Source: a virus
Direction: 5' to 3' (one strand)
Virus record (IMG/VR): IMGVR_UViG_3300007734_000718
Coordinates: 1-50,400 of that record
DNA length: 50,400 nt
In this document: positions 1-8,698 of the stretch, piece by piece
Layout: each line of letters begins with the position of its first letter
How positions within the stretch are numbered: position 1 is the first letter of the stretch
Notes under the pieces: generated by a model
Seen by the model: the letters and a program-made list of their open reading frames with translations, nothing else
Told to the model about the DNA's origin: nothing
Database searches by the model: none
Translations under genes and position numbers: made by a program

Positions 1-855
1 CTCAAGCAGCTGACCGAAACCGAGTATCGGTGGCTCGGGTTGGGCGATTGGGATGCCGGCGGAGGATCGTTCTACCCCGAACTTGGCGATTGGCAACGAT
101 TGCTGATTCCCGCCAGTCAAACGCCCGCCTTGTTGGATTGGTACGAGTATTGGGCGAGTTATGACTGGGGCTTTGTGCATCCCGCGTCGTTTACGCAGTA
201 TTGCCGCATCAAAGACACGGTGTATGTGCTGGATACCATGTCGATGCACCGCTATCAGGACGAAGAACAAGCCTCGGCTATCAAAAGCGCGGCAGAAGGG
301 CGGTGTTTACGGACGGTGTTTGCAGGGCATGATGCGTTTGCCAAACGGATGGCGCATAGTGCCGCCGCTGAAACCGTGGCGGATGTGTTTGGGCGGTATA
401 GCATCAACCTCGAGAAAGCCAACATTGATCGGGAAGCGGGCGCGAAGGTCTTGCGCCGGTTCTTTGCCAAACCTAAGCCTGGTCCTCAACCCAAGGGCGC
501 GATGAAGTTGGTCGTCGTGGATACCGTGGGCAATCGGGCAGCATTGATGGAGCTGGCTGCGCTGATCCCCGAAGCAACCCGCCCCAACGTGCCAGCCAAG
601 CGGGATGCCGACGAGAAGGGGCTGAATGGCGATGACTTAGCCGACGGCTGGCGGTACGGATTAGCCACGCCAAGCTTTGAACCGATGGAACCGTTGCCGG
701 TCTGGAAAGAAGGCAATGTGGACACGGGGGTTGACGGCAGACCCCCATGGGAACAAACATTCACCAAGACCACGGACACTGGACAAATCGATAAACGTCC
801 GTTTATCTTCCGCCCCGAGGGGCCTGATGGTGATTTTCCCGAGGACATGACATAA
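1..855 (+). CDS. terL: Terminase large subunit, C-terminal part (module A, 5' truncated)
   Basis: This is the C-terminal nuclease half of a large terminase, the motor that cuts and pumps phage DNA into the prohead. The reading frame is open from base 1, so the ATPase half lies outside the window; the TTG at 40 is an internal codon. The sequence GDWDAGGGSFYPE near the beginning is typical of the linker between ATPase and nuclease in this family. The RNase H-like nuclease follows, with an acidic ASYDWG strand near residue 55 and a final GDDLADGWRYGL helix supplying the last acidic residues. The stop overlaps the next ATG by one base. It does not align by eye with the large terminase at 39605, so the two appear to be different subfamilies. 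Confidence is high for the family and low for the packaging mechanism. Confidence 0.88.
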   Translation, partial: LKQLTETEYRWLGLGDWDAGGGSFYPELGDWQRLLIPASQTPALLDWYEYWASYDWGFVHPASFTQYCRIKDTVYVLDTMSMHRYQDEEQASAIKSAAEGRCLRTVFAGHDAFAKRMAHSAAAETVADVFGRYSINLEKANIDREAGAKVLRRFFAKPKPGPQPKGAMKLVVVDTVGNRAALMELAALIPEATRPNVPAKRDADEKGLNGDDLADGWRYGLATPSFEPMEPLPVWKEGNVDTGVDGRPPWEQTFTKTTDTGQIDKRPFIFRPEGPDGDFPEDMT

Positions 856-1292
856 TGGGCTACGATCCTCGCACGGCTGGCAGATTCGCGTTCAATGCGC
901 GACGCGCAGCGCGTCCCTCCGCGCCCGCCGCATTGTTAGACGATGCCACAACGCTTGCCACGCAATCCGACAAAGCCTCGGTGTGCGCGGTATTGCTGGT
1001 GTCGTTTTCGGAAGATGACGGACCCGTGCCTGATGATTTTCGGGCTATCACCGACAAACGGGCGATCAAAAACTATGTGCGCCCCGATGGCGCCGTGTAT
1101 CGTGGCGCGTTCGAGTCGAACGGCGTCGATTGTGTGATGGTGTGGGGTGATCCCACGACACCAGAATCTGTCATCAAACGGGTGGCAGAGTTGGAACGTC
1201 CCGCGCTGCAACAACGCTATCGAGCGTGGAAGCTTGGGCCGTTCGCATTTACTCGTCCGTCCACTGTTTCCTCGGAGAAAGTTTCCTTATGA
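855..1292 (+). CDS. Hypothetical protein, 145 aa
   Basis: I do not recognise this protein. It starts at the ATG that overlaps the terminase stop by one base and ends in an ATGA overlap with the next gene, so it is part of the same tightly packed late operon. The first 45 residues are Arg/Ala-rich and look disordered. The remainder is a mixed alpha/beta globular stretch with no membrane segment and no catalytic motif I can name. Position between terminase and portal suggests a packaging or head accessory protein, which is inference only. Confidence 0.7.
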   Translation: MGYDPRTAGRFAFNARRAARPSAPAALLDDATTLATQSDKASVCAVLLVSFSEDDGPVPDDFRAITDKRAIKNYVRPDGAVYRGAFESNGVDCVMVWGDPTTPESVIKRVAELERPALQQRYRAWKLGPFAFTRPSTVSSEKVSL

Positions 1293-1612
1293 AGTTGACT
1301 GTTGCACACCGATTCGTTGCCCTCGGCTTGCTGCCGACGGAGGGATCGTTCGTTACGCTCCGCACCGTCCGTGATGCCCAGGCGGTGCTGGCGCCCTCGG
1401 CAGAGGAAGTCGAAAAGTTTCAGATTACGCAGGACGGCGAACAAGTGCGGTGGGTCGGTGACACGTCGGTTGATGTGCCGTTATCCGATGCTGTCGTCAA
1501 GTTGATTTGTGCCAAACTGAAAAGCCTTGATGAATCCAATGCGCTCAAGATGGAGCATTTGTCGCTCTACGATATGTTGACGAATACGTCTGACGCCACT
1601 ACGTCCGCCTAA
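1289..1612 (+). CDS. Hypothetical protein, 107 aa
   Basis: The start was placed at the ATG in the ATGA overlap with the upstream stop; CGGAGAAAG upstream is a good ribosome binding site. A longer frame from 1226 would run 60 bases into the previous gene and is less likely. The product is a small mixed helix/strand protein beginning MKLTVAHRF with a helical C-terminal half (KLICAKLKSLDESNALKM). No membrane segment or known motif is visible. Function unknown; it lies in the head-module operon. Confidence 0.68.
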   Translation: MKLTVAHRFVALGLLPTEGSFVTLRTVRDAQAVLAPSAEEVEKFQITQDGEQVRWVGDTSVDVPLSDAVVKLICAKLKSLDESNALKMEHLSLYDMLTNTSDATTSA

Positions 1613-1625
1613 TCTGGAGTATGCG

Positions 1626-1958
1626 ATGAAACAGATTTCCAAGAACCGCACAATGTCAACCGCCCCTACCCGCGAGTCTATCGTCAGTAAGTTGGCGATG
1701 GCTTCGGGCAGCAAGGGAAAAACTGGACCAGCGACTCCGACGCCGATGCGTCCGACCAGTATTCCTGCCCCTGCTGCCTCAAAGCGCCGTGCTGCCCCCA
1801 TGATGTCGACGAAAGGCGTCAACGAAGAAGTGGGCGAGCCGAAGATGTCCCGCAAAGCCGAATCGCAGGAAGAAGCAATGGAACTGAACCGCAAGGGATC
1901 CAGCGGTGGGAAAGGCGACGGCGGCGTGCATATCCATTTGCATATGGGTGGTTGGTAA
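1626..1958 (+). CDS. Hypothetical low-complexity protein, 110 aa
   Basis: This small protein is rich in Pro, Ser, Thr, Lys and Gly and is probably disordered over most of its length. It ends in a short His-rich tail (HIHLHMGGW) that could bind metal or form a short strand, which is a guess. CTGGAGTATGCG precedes the ATG and includes a plausible ribosome binding site. The stop overlaps the next start by one base. I do not recognise a family. Confidence 0.6.
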   Translation: MKQISKNRTMSTAPTRESIVSKLAMASGSKGKTGPATPTPMRPTSIPAPAASKRRAAPMMSTKGVNEEVGEPKMSRKAESQEEAMELNRKGSSGGKGDGGVHIHLHMGGW

Positions 1959-2215
1959 TGGCGGGCAAGGTGGGACGCCCGCGCAAAAACCCATTGCCTG
2001 ACGCCGTGGTGGAATCCACGGATGTCGTCGAGGTCGAGGAGCCGTCGTTCTACAAGACGCCCGACCCCGTGGTGTTTGCCGACGTGGGTGCGTTGATTCA
2101 GCGCGACAATGCCGGCGAACCGCGCAATGAACCGGTGCAGGAAGGCGCGAACTATATGTCCACGATTTACCAGAACGCATTGGCGGCGGTTGCCGCGCTC
2201 AAGGAGAGTGAATAA
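1958..2215 (+). CDS. Small protein with AT-hook-like motif, 85 aa
   Basis: The start is the ATG overlapping the previous stop (TAATG); a GTG two codons earlier is possible but less likely. Residues 3-10 read GKVGRPRKNP, which matches the GRPRK core of AT-hook minor-groove DNA-binding motifs. The rest is acidic and ends in an Ala-rich helix. It overlaps the following gene by one base. A DNA-binding role is inferred from the motif alone; short Arg/Lys/Pro stretches can mimic AT-hooks. Confidence 0.6.
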   Translation: MAGKVGRPRKNPLPDAVVESTDVVEVEEPSFYKTPDPVVFADVGALIQRDNAGEPRNEPVQEGANYMSTIYQNALAAVAALKESE

Positions 2216-2622
2216 TGGCGCAGGCAATTGTGACCCTCGGCCCTGTGGTGAATACACAGTCCGATAAACTGCTGTACGGTCAGCCCGATTGGTCGATTGT
2301 CAACACTGGCACCAACGCATCTATTGCGTGCGTCTTGGCAGCGGTGACAAACGTCCAGCACTTCTGCACCGAGCTTGATGTGTCGTTTGCCACGGCGCCC
2401 AGTGCGGGCGGGGTAATGACCATCAAGGATGGCACCACGGTGATTTGGCAAGCCTCGTTCGGTGTGGGATCAGGACAGTTCTTTCACATTGACTTTGCGC
2501 GTCCGTTGCGTGCGACGAACAGCGCGGCATTGACCGCGACCGTTGATGCGGCTGGCTCAAGCGTGGCAGGCACGGTGACAATGATTGGGTTTTCCAGCGT
2601 GTCGATTACCTCGTTTACATGA
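2215..2622 (+). CDS. Beta-rich putative virion accessory protein, 135 aa
   Basis: The protein is rich in Thr, Ser, Val, Ala and Gly with alternating hydrophobic residues, the pattern of a small beta-sandwich. The same type of protein occurs at 41325-41699 in module B, also between large terminase and portal, with shared features such as an NTG/TNT strand, an xxGxTxIxxF hairpin and a C-terminal TVxxxG strand. This conserved placement suggests a capsid-decorating or head-fibre-like protein. No residue identifies a precise role, and the homology was judged by eye. Confidence 0.65.
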   Translation: MAQAIVTLGPVVNTQSDKLLYGQPDWSIVNTGTNASIACVLAAVTNVQHFCTELDVSFATAPSAGGVMTIKDGTTVIWQASFGVGSGQFFHIDFARPLRATNSAALTATVDAAGSSVAGTVTMIGFSSVSITSFT

Positions 2623-2981
2623 TGACGCTGTTGGTTTTTGCAAGCGTGTGCGCCATAGCCGTCTGTGGATTGGGCTATCGGTTTGCACTGCACGTCAGCC
2701 AGCAATGGGTGGCGTTACACTCGCGTCGGCTTGATTTGGATGAGCGCGTGATTGTGTTGCAAGAAGTCAAATCTCGACCGCAGCGGTCGCCGTCTATCCC
2801 GCCTGACTTGTTGCGACGTGTTACGCGCTGGGTGGATCCCGACGCGCAGGATGCGGAACGCAAGGCGATTTTGGATTTGTATGCGGAGTTTGCGGATGAC
2901 AGTGATCCGTGGGTCAAGGTGCGCCAGAACCTGTCTGCGGAACCCCGCGATGATACTTCCTCTGACATCTTTCTCCAGTGA
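2619..2981 (+). CDS. Small membrane-anchored protein upstream of portal, 120 aa
   Basis: The N-terminus (LLVFASVCAIAVCGLGYRFAL, split across residues 4-24) is one hydrophobic transmembrane segment. A charged region with helix-forming segments follows, ending in an acidic tail. Two adjacent ATG codons (2619 and 2622) can serve as start, the first in an ATGA overlap with the previous gene. The end overlaps the portal start by four bases. A short membrane protein also precedes the portal area in module B (43590-43859). Its role is unknown. Confidence 0.65.
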   Translation: MMTLLVFASVCAIAVCGLGYRFALHVSQQWVALHSRRLDLDERVIVLQEVKSRPQRSPSIPPDLLRRVTRWVDPDAQDAERKAILDLYAEFADDSDPWVKVRQNLSAEPRDDTSSDIFLQ

Positions 2982-5443
2982 CCAGTCCGTTCCTGAATCC
3001 GTCGTATGACACGGGCAGTGGCACGCATCTCGTGCCTACGCCCGAAGGGTTGCTCGGCGGAGCGCAGAATATGCAAGCGTTGCCCCAGGAAACCGCAGGG
3101 TTGACGCCAGAAGCCGCCGAACTGCTTGCCCAGCAGCTCAAGGCGTTGCAACTCGAAGATATGGAAAAACGTCGGCGGGCGTTGCGTGCGATGTTCGGCG
3201 AAGATTTTCCGTTGGCTGAGGAAGCGGAACCCGACGATAATGCGTGGACGCGCTGGGCGGAGAATCGGTGGGAAATGCACCGCGCTGGCGTGTCGCAGAA
3301 CATCTTGTGGGCAGAGCGCAATCGGTTGTTCCGTGCGGGACAGCAGCATTTGTCGCCCTATGGCTCGTCGGGCGTGTGGCGTCCCGCGCCTGCACCCAAA
3401 GATGCCGTGCGGATTATTGACAACCGGATTCGTCCGTCGTTGTCGTGGGCGTTAGAAGTCTTAGCCGAGCAACGTCCCGGTTGGCGGTTTCAGCCTACCA
3501 ATACGGATGCCGATCGCCAGAAGAAAGCCGAAGCCCAGCAACGCGCCACGGAGTATCAGTATTCCGCGCAGAATATGCGGAAGATTATGGCAGAGATGGG
3601 GTTTTGGGCGCAAACCGATGGTGTGTCGTTTGCGATGACCTATTGGGATGCCGAGCGTGGTCCGTGGGAAGAACTGGAATCGGGCAAGTCCCCTGTTCCC
3701 CTTGGCGATTGCGGCACGCGGGTGTATCGCATTGAGCAAGTGCGCGTGTCGTCGGAAGCCACGGCGTCGGTCGCGCCGATGTATTGGATTTGCCGCGACA
3801 TTATGCCAAAGCAACAGGCGGTGTCGATGTATGGTCCCGACATTGTAGATGCGCCCGACCAGCAGTTGATGGCGCAACAGACCACACAGTTGTCGCAAAT
3901 CAATCAGTTTGCGTACACGCCGCTGTACCAGAACCAAGATACCGTCGCACGGTACACTTGCTATTGCGAAAAAAGCCAGTGGTTGCCAGAGGGCATGACC
4001 GTTATCATTGTGGGCAAGAAGGTGATTTACGGTCCTCGTGGATTGCTGATGGGGCGGGTGCCAATGGTGCGCCTGACGGACGGAAGCGAAGATCCCAACT
4101 TCTATCCGACACCCAAGATGAACACGTTGATTCCGCCGCAGATGCGGATCAACCAACTGTTGTCCAAGTGGTATGAGTCCATCCGCAAGAACTCTGGTGG
4201 ACGGTATGCGACCAAGACGGGTGCGGTCAGCGCAGAAACGCTGATTGGTGGCGAAGTCTCAATGCTGGAAGTGCGGACTACGGGCGACATCCGTGAGTCG
4301 CTGATGCCTGTGCAAGGGTTTTCGGTCGGCAGCGACATCAAAGAAGCCCTCCGCAACGAAATCAAGATTATTGAAGATCAAACGGGCTACAACGACCAAG
4401 CGCGGGGACAGTTTACCAGCGACCAGTCGGGGCGTGCCATCCTCGCCATCCGCGAGCAGTTAGAGCGCGTGTTTGCCCCATTTGTCGGCGCGATGTCCGA
4501 TGCCATGACCGAATGGGCAAAGCAGACCATTGGGTGGATGCGCTTTGGCTATCGGATGCCGCGTCAAGTGGCAGTCATGGGCAATGACCGCTCCGACCTT
4601 GCCGTGGCGCTATCCACCGAAACGCTCGACGGCGTAGTGGACATTAGCGTGGACCCCGAAACGTTGGTGCCGCAGCCGAAGGCGCTCAAGCAGTGGATTC
4701 TGGACAACGCCTACGACCGCAAGCTGTTGACCAAAGAACAGTGGCTCGACCGTTCCCCGATTGGGGATGTGCGCGATATGCAATCGCCCGACAAGGTGCA
4801 ATATGACAAGGGGATGCGCGTGGTCGAGCAGATTCTGCTGGGACAGCCGCAGGAACCCCTTGTGTGGCAGGATAACGAGTCGATTCAACAGTCCGTGTTG
4901 GATAAGGAGTTGATCCTCAATGGACAAACCGACCAACGGGTACGGGCGGATGCGCAAAAGCGGTGGCAAGCACTGGCGCAACAGGCCCAGAAAAAGGCTG
5001 CCCCGCCGAAGATTGACCCCAACTCCCCGGCTGGGAAATACAACGATTTCTTGCAAAAGATTCAGAACCAGGCGGTAGCAACGGCGGAAAGCGTGATTGT
5101 CAGCGCCATAGATGCGGTGGACTACGCCAATGCCGAACACGCCGCATTGATGGCGGCGTCTGGTATGACCCCGCCCAACGGTCCTCAAGGCCCCGCTGGC
5201 GGCCCGCCGATGGGGGGACCCCCAATGGGTGGTGCGCCCCGTCCAATGGCTCCACAGGGCGGGCAGGGGCTTCCTCAAGGGCGTGGGATGGTCAAAGGCA
5301 ATCCCCAAGATGCTCGCGTCGCCCCCATCTTTGGCGGGGGAGTGACGCCCTCAGTCGCGGCTGCACCGGTAGACTTTGCAAACGGTGCTGCATCCCGCGA
5401 TCTCATCCGTGCGGCGGGGTATTCACCCCCTGCCCCACAATAG
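2978..5443 (+). CDS. Portal protein (module A)
   Basis: This 821-residue protein forms the dodecameric portal ring at the capsid vertex through which DNA is packaged and ejected. The start is a GTG inside a GTGA overlap with the preceding stop. Several blocks are shared with the protein at 45054: WAxxRW, ERNRLFRxGQQ, EQRPGWRFQPT, FWAQTDGVSF, YWDAERGPW, RVEQVRVSS, and a late block SGRAILAxREQLERVFAP. Length and architecture suggest the long portals of P22-like podoviruses, but I could not run a profile search. The last 110 residues are Pro/Gly/Met-rich and probably disordered. It sits directly before the scaffold gene, the usual order portal, scaffold, capsid. Confidence 0.9.
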   Translation: MTSPFLNPSYDTGSGTHLVPTPEGLLGGAQNMQALPQETAGLTPEAAELLAQQLKALQLEDMEKRRRALRAMFGEDFPLAEEAEPDDNAWTRWAENRWEMHRAGVSQNILWAERNRLFRAGQQHLSPYGSSGVWRPAPAPKDAVRIIDNRIRPSLSWALEVLAEQRPGWRFQPTNTDADRQKKAEAQQRATEYQYSAQNMRKIMAEMGFWAQTDGVSFAMTYWDAERGPWEELESGKSPVPLGDCGTRVYRIEQVRVSSEATASVAPMYWICRDIMPKQQAVSMYGPDIVDAPDQQLMAQQTTQLSQINQFAYTPLYQNQDTVARYTCYCEKSQWLPEGMTVIIVGKKVIYGPRGLLMGRVPMVRLTDGSEDPNFYPTPKMNTLIPPQMRINQLLSKWYESIRKNSGGRYATKTGAVSAETLIGGEVSMLEVRTTGDIRESLMPVQGFSVGSDIKEALRNEIKIIEDQTGYNDQARGQFTSDQSGRAILAIREQLERVFAPFVGAMSDAMTEWAKQTIGWMRFGYRMPRQVAVMGNDRSDLAVALSTETLDGVVDISVDPETLVPQPKALKQWILDNAYDRKLLTKEQWLDRSPIGDVRDMQSPDKVQYDKGMRVVEQILLGQPQEPLVWQDNESIQQSVLDKELILNGQTDQRVRADAQKRWQALAQQAQKKAAPPKIDPNSPAGKYNDFLQKIQNQAVATAESVIVSAIDAVDYANAEHAALMAASGMTPPNGPQGPAGGPPMGGPPMGGAPRPMAPQGGQGLPQGRGMVKGNPQDARVAPIFGGGVTPSVAAAPVDFANGAASRDLIRAAGYSPPAPQ

Positions 5444-5452
5444 GAGTTTTGT

Positions 5453-6667
5453 ATGACCGCACCCGCTGTGTCCGCTCCAAGCGCTCCGGCTTCGGCACCG
5501 AGCGCCCCCACGTCCGTCCCGACGGCACCGCTGTCTGCGCCCAGCCCGACGCAACCGGGCATGGTCCCTGGCTCCGTGCGCGAAGCGATTGCGCGGGTGG
5601 CCAACAAAACCAGCGTCGGTCCCGATGCGCCGGCGGCGGCAGAACCGTCCGTCAAGTTTGTGCGCGATCAGGACGCGCCCGCGCCTGAGCAAGCACCAGT
5701 GCAAGAGGCGTTCTCCGATACGCTCGATGTGGCGGATGACCAAGGCGGCATGGCCAACCTCGGGTCGGAATCCGATGGACAGGTGCCGGATAGCAACTCC
5801 GTGGCGGAACCCGTCAGCGAAATGTCGATGGAGGATGGCAGCATCATCCTGCGGGCGGAGCGCAATGCCGACGGGACGTACAAAACCAAGATGGACCCGA
5901 AAGCCAAGTTGGAACTGATTATCAAAGACCCCGAGACTGGCGAAAATCGGGTGTACCATAAGACGTTGCCCGAACTGACGCGCATGGCGCGGGATGGCAT
6001 TTGGGGGCAGAAAGTGCGCGGCGAAGTCAGCTATTACCGCGATAACCTGCCGGCGTGGCAACAGCAGCACCAAGACTTGCAAGCCAATCACCAGACCACC
6101 GCCGAGTTGGCGCGTGAGCTGTTGACGGCTTCCGAGGAAGTGGTGATTGCGCGGCGGGAGGAGTTTGCCGCCAGTCAGAGTCCCGAACGGCGGCTGGCCG
6201 AACTGGAACACCAGTTGCGGCAGAAGGCCGAGCAACAAATGCAGGTACAGCAGCAACAGCAGCAAGCCGCCCAAGCGAACGCTTTCCTGACATCCCGCAT
6301 TGCGCCGGTTGTCACACAGGCAGAGCAGACGCTTGGCGTGGATCGTGTGGCAGGAAAGATTGCGCGGGACACGATGGCGTTGACGGTCAACGGCAAGATT
6401 CCCCCGCAGAACTGGCAGAAACTTGATAGCTATTTCCAAAATCACTTCGCCCAATGGGCCAAGCAAGAGATTGGAAAGGTACAGCGGCAATCCAAGCAGC
6501 AAGATGAAGCGGTACGCAGGTCGCAGGCCGTCGTCAACAATGCCACGCGGGCGATTGCCCCCGTTGGCCGTGCTGCCGCCGACACGCCTCCCAAGCAGGC
6601 CGCGCCGACCAATGTTCGGAACGCGATTGACCGATTGGTCAACCGTCCGTTACCGAGTGGCTTCTAG
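5453..6667 (+). CDS. Capsid scaffolding protein (module A)
   Basis: This 404-residue protein is predicted to template procapsid assembly and then leave the head. TAGGAG lies 7 bases before the ATG. Residues 1-90 are Pro/Ala/Ser-rich and disordered. The middle is strongly helical with long coiled-coil stretches rich in Gln, Glu and Arg, around residues 195-280. The C-terminus is basic and ends in a small helical domain. This layout, and placement between portal and major capsid gene, fit a scaffold. The protein at 47322 has the same plan and a related C-terminal helix (ANxRNAIDRL versus RPIRNVDDAM). The TAG stop overlaps the stop of the opposite-strand HNH gene within one CTAG. Confidence 0.85.
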   Translation: MTAPAVSAPSAPASAPSAPTSVPTAPLSAPSPTQPGMVPGSVREAIARVANKTSVGPDAPAAAEPSVKFVRDQDAPAPEQAPVQEAFSDTLDVADDQGGMANLGSESDGQVPDSNSVAEPVSEMSMEDGSIILRAERNADGTYKTKMDPKAKLELIIKDPETGENRVYHKTLPELTRMARDGIWGQKVRGEVSYYRDNLPAWQQQHQDLQANHQTTAELARELLTASEEVVIARREEFAASQSPERRLAELEHQLRQKAEQQMQVQQQQQQAAQANAFLTSRIAPVVTQAEQTLGVDRVAGKIARDTMALTVNGKIPPQNWQKLDSYFQNHFAQWAKQEIGKVQRQSKQQDEAVRRSQAVVNNATRAIAPVGRAAADTPPKQAAPTNVRNAIDRLVNRPLPSGF

Positions 6668-7254
6668 GTGGGCAGAGCGGCAAGGGCTTTGGCCTTCTGC
6701 CGCTCGCGGTATCGTCGTGTTGCCTCTTTTGCCTTGTCGCGATACGCTTCACGATATGCCGCACAATGTTCGGAGTTTTTGTCTCGATATTGTTGCATAG
6801 CTTTTCGTTGATACGATCGAGTTTTTTCTGGATTCTTTGACCGGTATTGTGCTTGACGAATCGCACCGCATTGTTTGCAAAATCGTCGCCCCGATTCAAG
6901 TCGCGGCGCACTCAGGTTATCGCCACTCAAGGGATGCCCGCGCTTACAATGGGTTTTGTTCAGCATCGACATTCGGTCAACCCGCCGATGTTCTGCATCT
7001 GTGACAGCAATCAAATGGTGCGGATTGCAACACCGTTTGTTTTCGCAGATGTGGTGCAGGTGGTGGTTTTCTGGGATAGGCCCGACGTACAACTCGTAGG
7101 CCAACCGATGCGCTCGGGTGGACGTTCGCGGTTTCAAGGTCAATTGTCCGTATCCTCGGTTCAATGCGCCGATAAAGTTCCAGCATTGAGTCACGGGATC
7201 ATGGCAAATCTTGGAAATCAGCCGCTCTTTGGCGGTCATCCGATGGTGTGTCAT
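6664..7254 (-). CDS. HNH homing endonuclease, free-standing, 196 aa
   Basis: Read on the - strand, residues near 30-50 show the CWNFIGA..GYGQL lead-in, then AHRLAYELYVGPIP, then the HNH core HHICENKRCCNPHHL with the catalytic His pair and zinc-type cysteines. A second Cys/His cluster follows (HCKRGHPLSGDN ... RFCKQCG) and then a basic helical tail. This is the typical layout of phage HNH enzymes that cut DNA and spread by homing. The start is at the ATG at 7254; an in-frame ATG at 7239 is possible. Neither has a strong ribosome site. The open frame that continues upstream to 8421 is shadow over the capsid gene. The gene fills the whole scaffold-MCP gap and has no counterpart in module B. Confidence 0.9.
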   Translation of the reverse strand: MTHHRMTAKERLISKICHDPVTQCWNFIGALNRGYGQLTLKPRTSTRAHRLAYELYVGPIPENHHLHHICENKRCCNPHHLIAVTDAEHRRVDRMSMLNKTHCKRGHPLSGDNLSAPRLESGRRFCKQCGAIRQAQYRSKNPEKTRSYQRKAMQQYRDKNSEHCAAYREAYRDKAKEATRRYRERQKAKALAALPT

Positions 7255-7299
7255 ACCAAGAATATACACTGAATGTGTGAATAACACAAGGACGGCTTT

Positions 7300-8622
7300 C
7301 TGGCCCAGAATACGACGTACATTACGGAAACCGAACTGACGGGTGATCTGAAGAATCTCTATACAGACATCCGTCAGGAACTGGTTCCGATCATCACGCC
7401 GCTGGTGGCGTCGATGCAGAAGATTGGCCCGTCTGGCGGTGGTCGCGTCCAGTGGGGCGGCAACAACCTGTATTTCGACACGGTGGTGAATCCTGAGGTG
7501 AACTGGTCGTTTAGCACGACCGGTCAGCTTCCGTATTCGACCGACGCGCAGGAAGTGCAGGGCAACGTGGGCATCTCGCGGTTCTATGTGACTCGTCAGT
7601 TTGACAACCTTGCCATCGTGGGTACGCAGTCCAAGCAGGCCGCTTTCGTGTCGCTCCGCGAGAAGATTACTCGCGCCTTCGCGCAGGCGCTCCAGCTGGG
7701 CATGGAAGAAGCATTGCAGGGCAACGGCACGGGCGTGCGTGCGGTCATTGCGACTGCCTCGACGACCGTCAGCATTGTGGTCAATGCCCCCTACGGCATC
7801 TCGGGCGCAGGCCCAGGCGGCTTGTGGGTGCAGCCCAATATGTACATTACCGTCTATGATGCGACGGGCGTGACCAACCGTGGCACCGCCAAGATTTCGG
7901 CGGTCTCCAACGTGTTGACCACGGCGACGGGTGTGGCAACCGTAACGCTGGCAACGGGCATCACCGCTATGGCGGCGACCGACATCATTGTGCAGGCCAA
8001 CCTGTCGGGTGATGCGCTGAACGCCTATTGCAACGGACTGGTGAACATCACCAACCGTGGCTCGGCGTACACCACGCTCCACGCCATCAGCGCGGCGACC
8101 TACAGCCGTTGGGATGCGCTCAAGTTCACCGCTGGCACGCAGGTTGGCACCACGCCGCAGGAAATGGACATCTGGTCGCTGGCGACCTTGCTGTTCACGC
8201 GCTCCGGCTTCAATGCCACGCTGAATCCGAAGGAGTACATGATTGTCACGACCTTCGGCGTTGGCAAGCAGTTGATCCAGAGCGTCCTCGGCCAGCGCAC
8301 GATGCCGACCACACCGGGCGGCAAGATTGGCCTGCCGGGTGGCTACGAGGTGGATACCATCCTTGGCATCCCGATTGTCATGGATCCGTATTGCCCGCTT
8401 GGCACCGTGTACCTGCTTCACCTTCCGTCGCTTCAGTGGGTCGATGCGATGGATTGGTCGCCGGTGCAGTACGAGAACTCGGGTGCGGTCCGCTTTGTGG
8501 ATGGCGCGGACGCCTTCAACACCTCGTACAAGCAGTATTTCAACGTGATGACCCGTCAGCGCAATGCGCTCGCGTCCATCACGGGCTACACGGACACGCA
8601 GGGCTTCAACTGGGTTGTCTAG
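7300..8622 (+). CDS. Major capsid protein (module A), apparent CTG start
   Basis: This is the HK97-fold coat protein, 440 residues if begun at CTG 7300. The first conventional start in the frame is GTG 7405, but the 35 codons before it encode LAQNTTYITETELTGDLKNL and onward, which aligns with the N-terminus of the module B capsid (MPAPTVISDSDLSGLLKNL). AAGGA at 7288-7292 lies 7 bases before CTG 7300, a correct Shine-Dalgarno distance, and a TAA at 7282 closes the frame. The resulting length matches the 442 residues of the module B protein. Shared C-terminal blocks include YLxHLPSxxWVDAxDW and NALAS-like ends. The unusual start lies just downstream of the HNH gene. GTG 7405 would remove a conserved arm. 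Confidence 0.88.
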   Translation: MAQNTTYITETELTGDLKNLYTDIRQELVPIITPLVASMQKIGPSGGGRVQWGGNNLYFDTVVNPEVNWSFSTTGQLPYSTDAQEVQGNVGISRFYVTRQFDNLAIVGTQSKQAAFVSLREKITRAFAQALQLGMEEALQGNGTGVRAVIATASTTVSIVVNAPYGISGAGPGGLWVQPNMYITVYDATGVTNRGTAKISAVSNVLTTATGVATVTLATGITAMAATDIIVQANLSGDALNAYCNGLVNITNRGSAYTTLHAISAATYSRWDALKFTAGTQVGTTPQEMDIWSLATLLFTRSGFNATLNPKEYMIVTTFGVGKQLIQSVLGQRTMPTTPGGKIGLPGGYEVDTILGIPIVMDPYCPLGTVYLLHLPSLQWVDAMDWSPVQYENSGAVRFVDGADAFNTSYKQYFNVMTRQRNALASITGYTDTQGFNWVV

Positions 8623-8630
8623 TGACTAAC

Positions 8631-8664
8631 GGGGAGGGGGTGATACTTCCTTCACCTTCTCCCC
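8631..8664 (+). terminator. Stem-loop after capsid gene, candidate terminator
   Basis: GGGGAGGGGGTGA pairs with TCACCTTCTCCCC around an 8-base loop; the two central mismatches are G-T wobbles. There is no T-run, so it may be a weak terminator or an mRNA-stabilising hairpin that raises capsid expression. A comparable hairpin follows the capsid gene of module B at 49799. Confidence 0.6.
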
Positions 8665-8698
8665 ATTCGTCGTCATCATATCTATGGAGACTTAGACA

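Noticed and set aside
6667-7300. Group I or II intron carrying the HNH gene inside the capsid gene
   Set aside because: The HNH stop directly overlaps the scaffold stop, leaving no room for a capsid exon with an ATG upstream, and a Shine-Dalgarno sequence precedes CTG 7300.
7255-8421. A 585-residue protein on the - strand over the capsid gene
   Set aside because: Only the part below 7254 shows HNH motifs; the rest mirrors the capsid coding frame and lacks protein-like composition.
7405-8622. GTG 7405 as the capsid start
   Set aside because: It would delete 35 residues that align with the module B capsid N-terminus and it has no good ribosome site.
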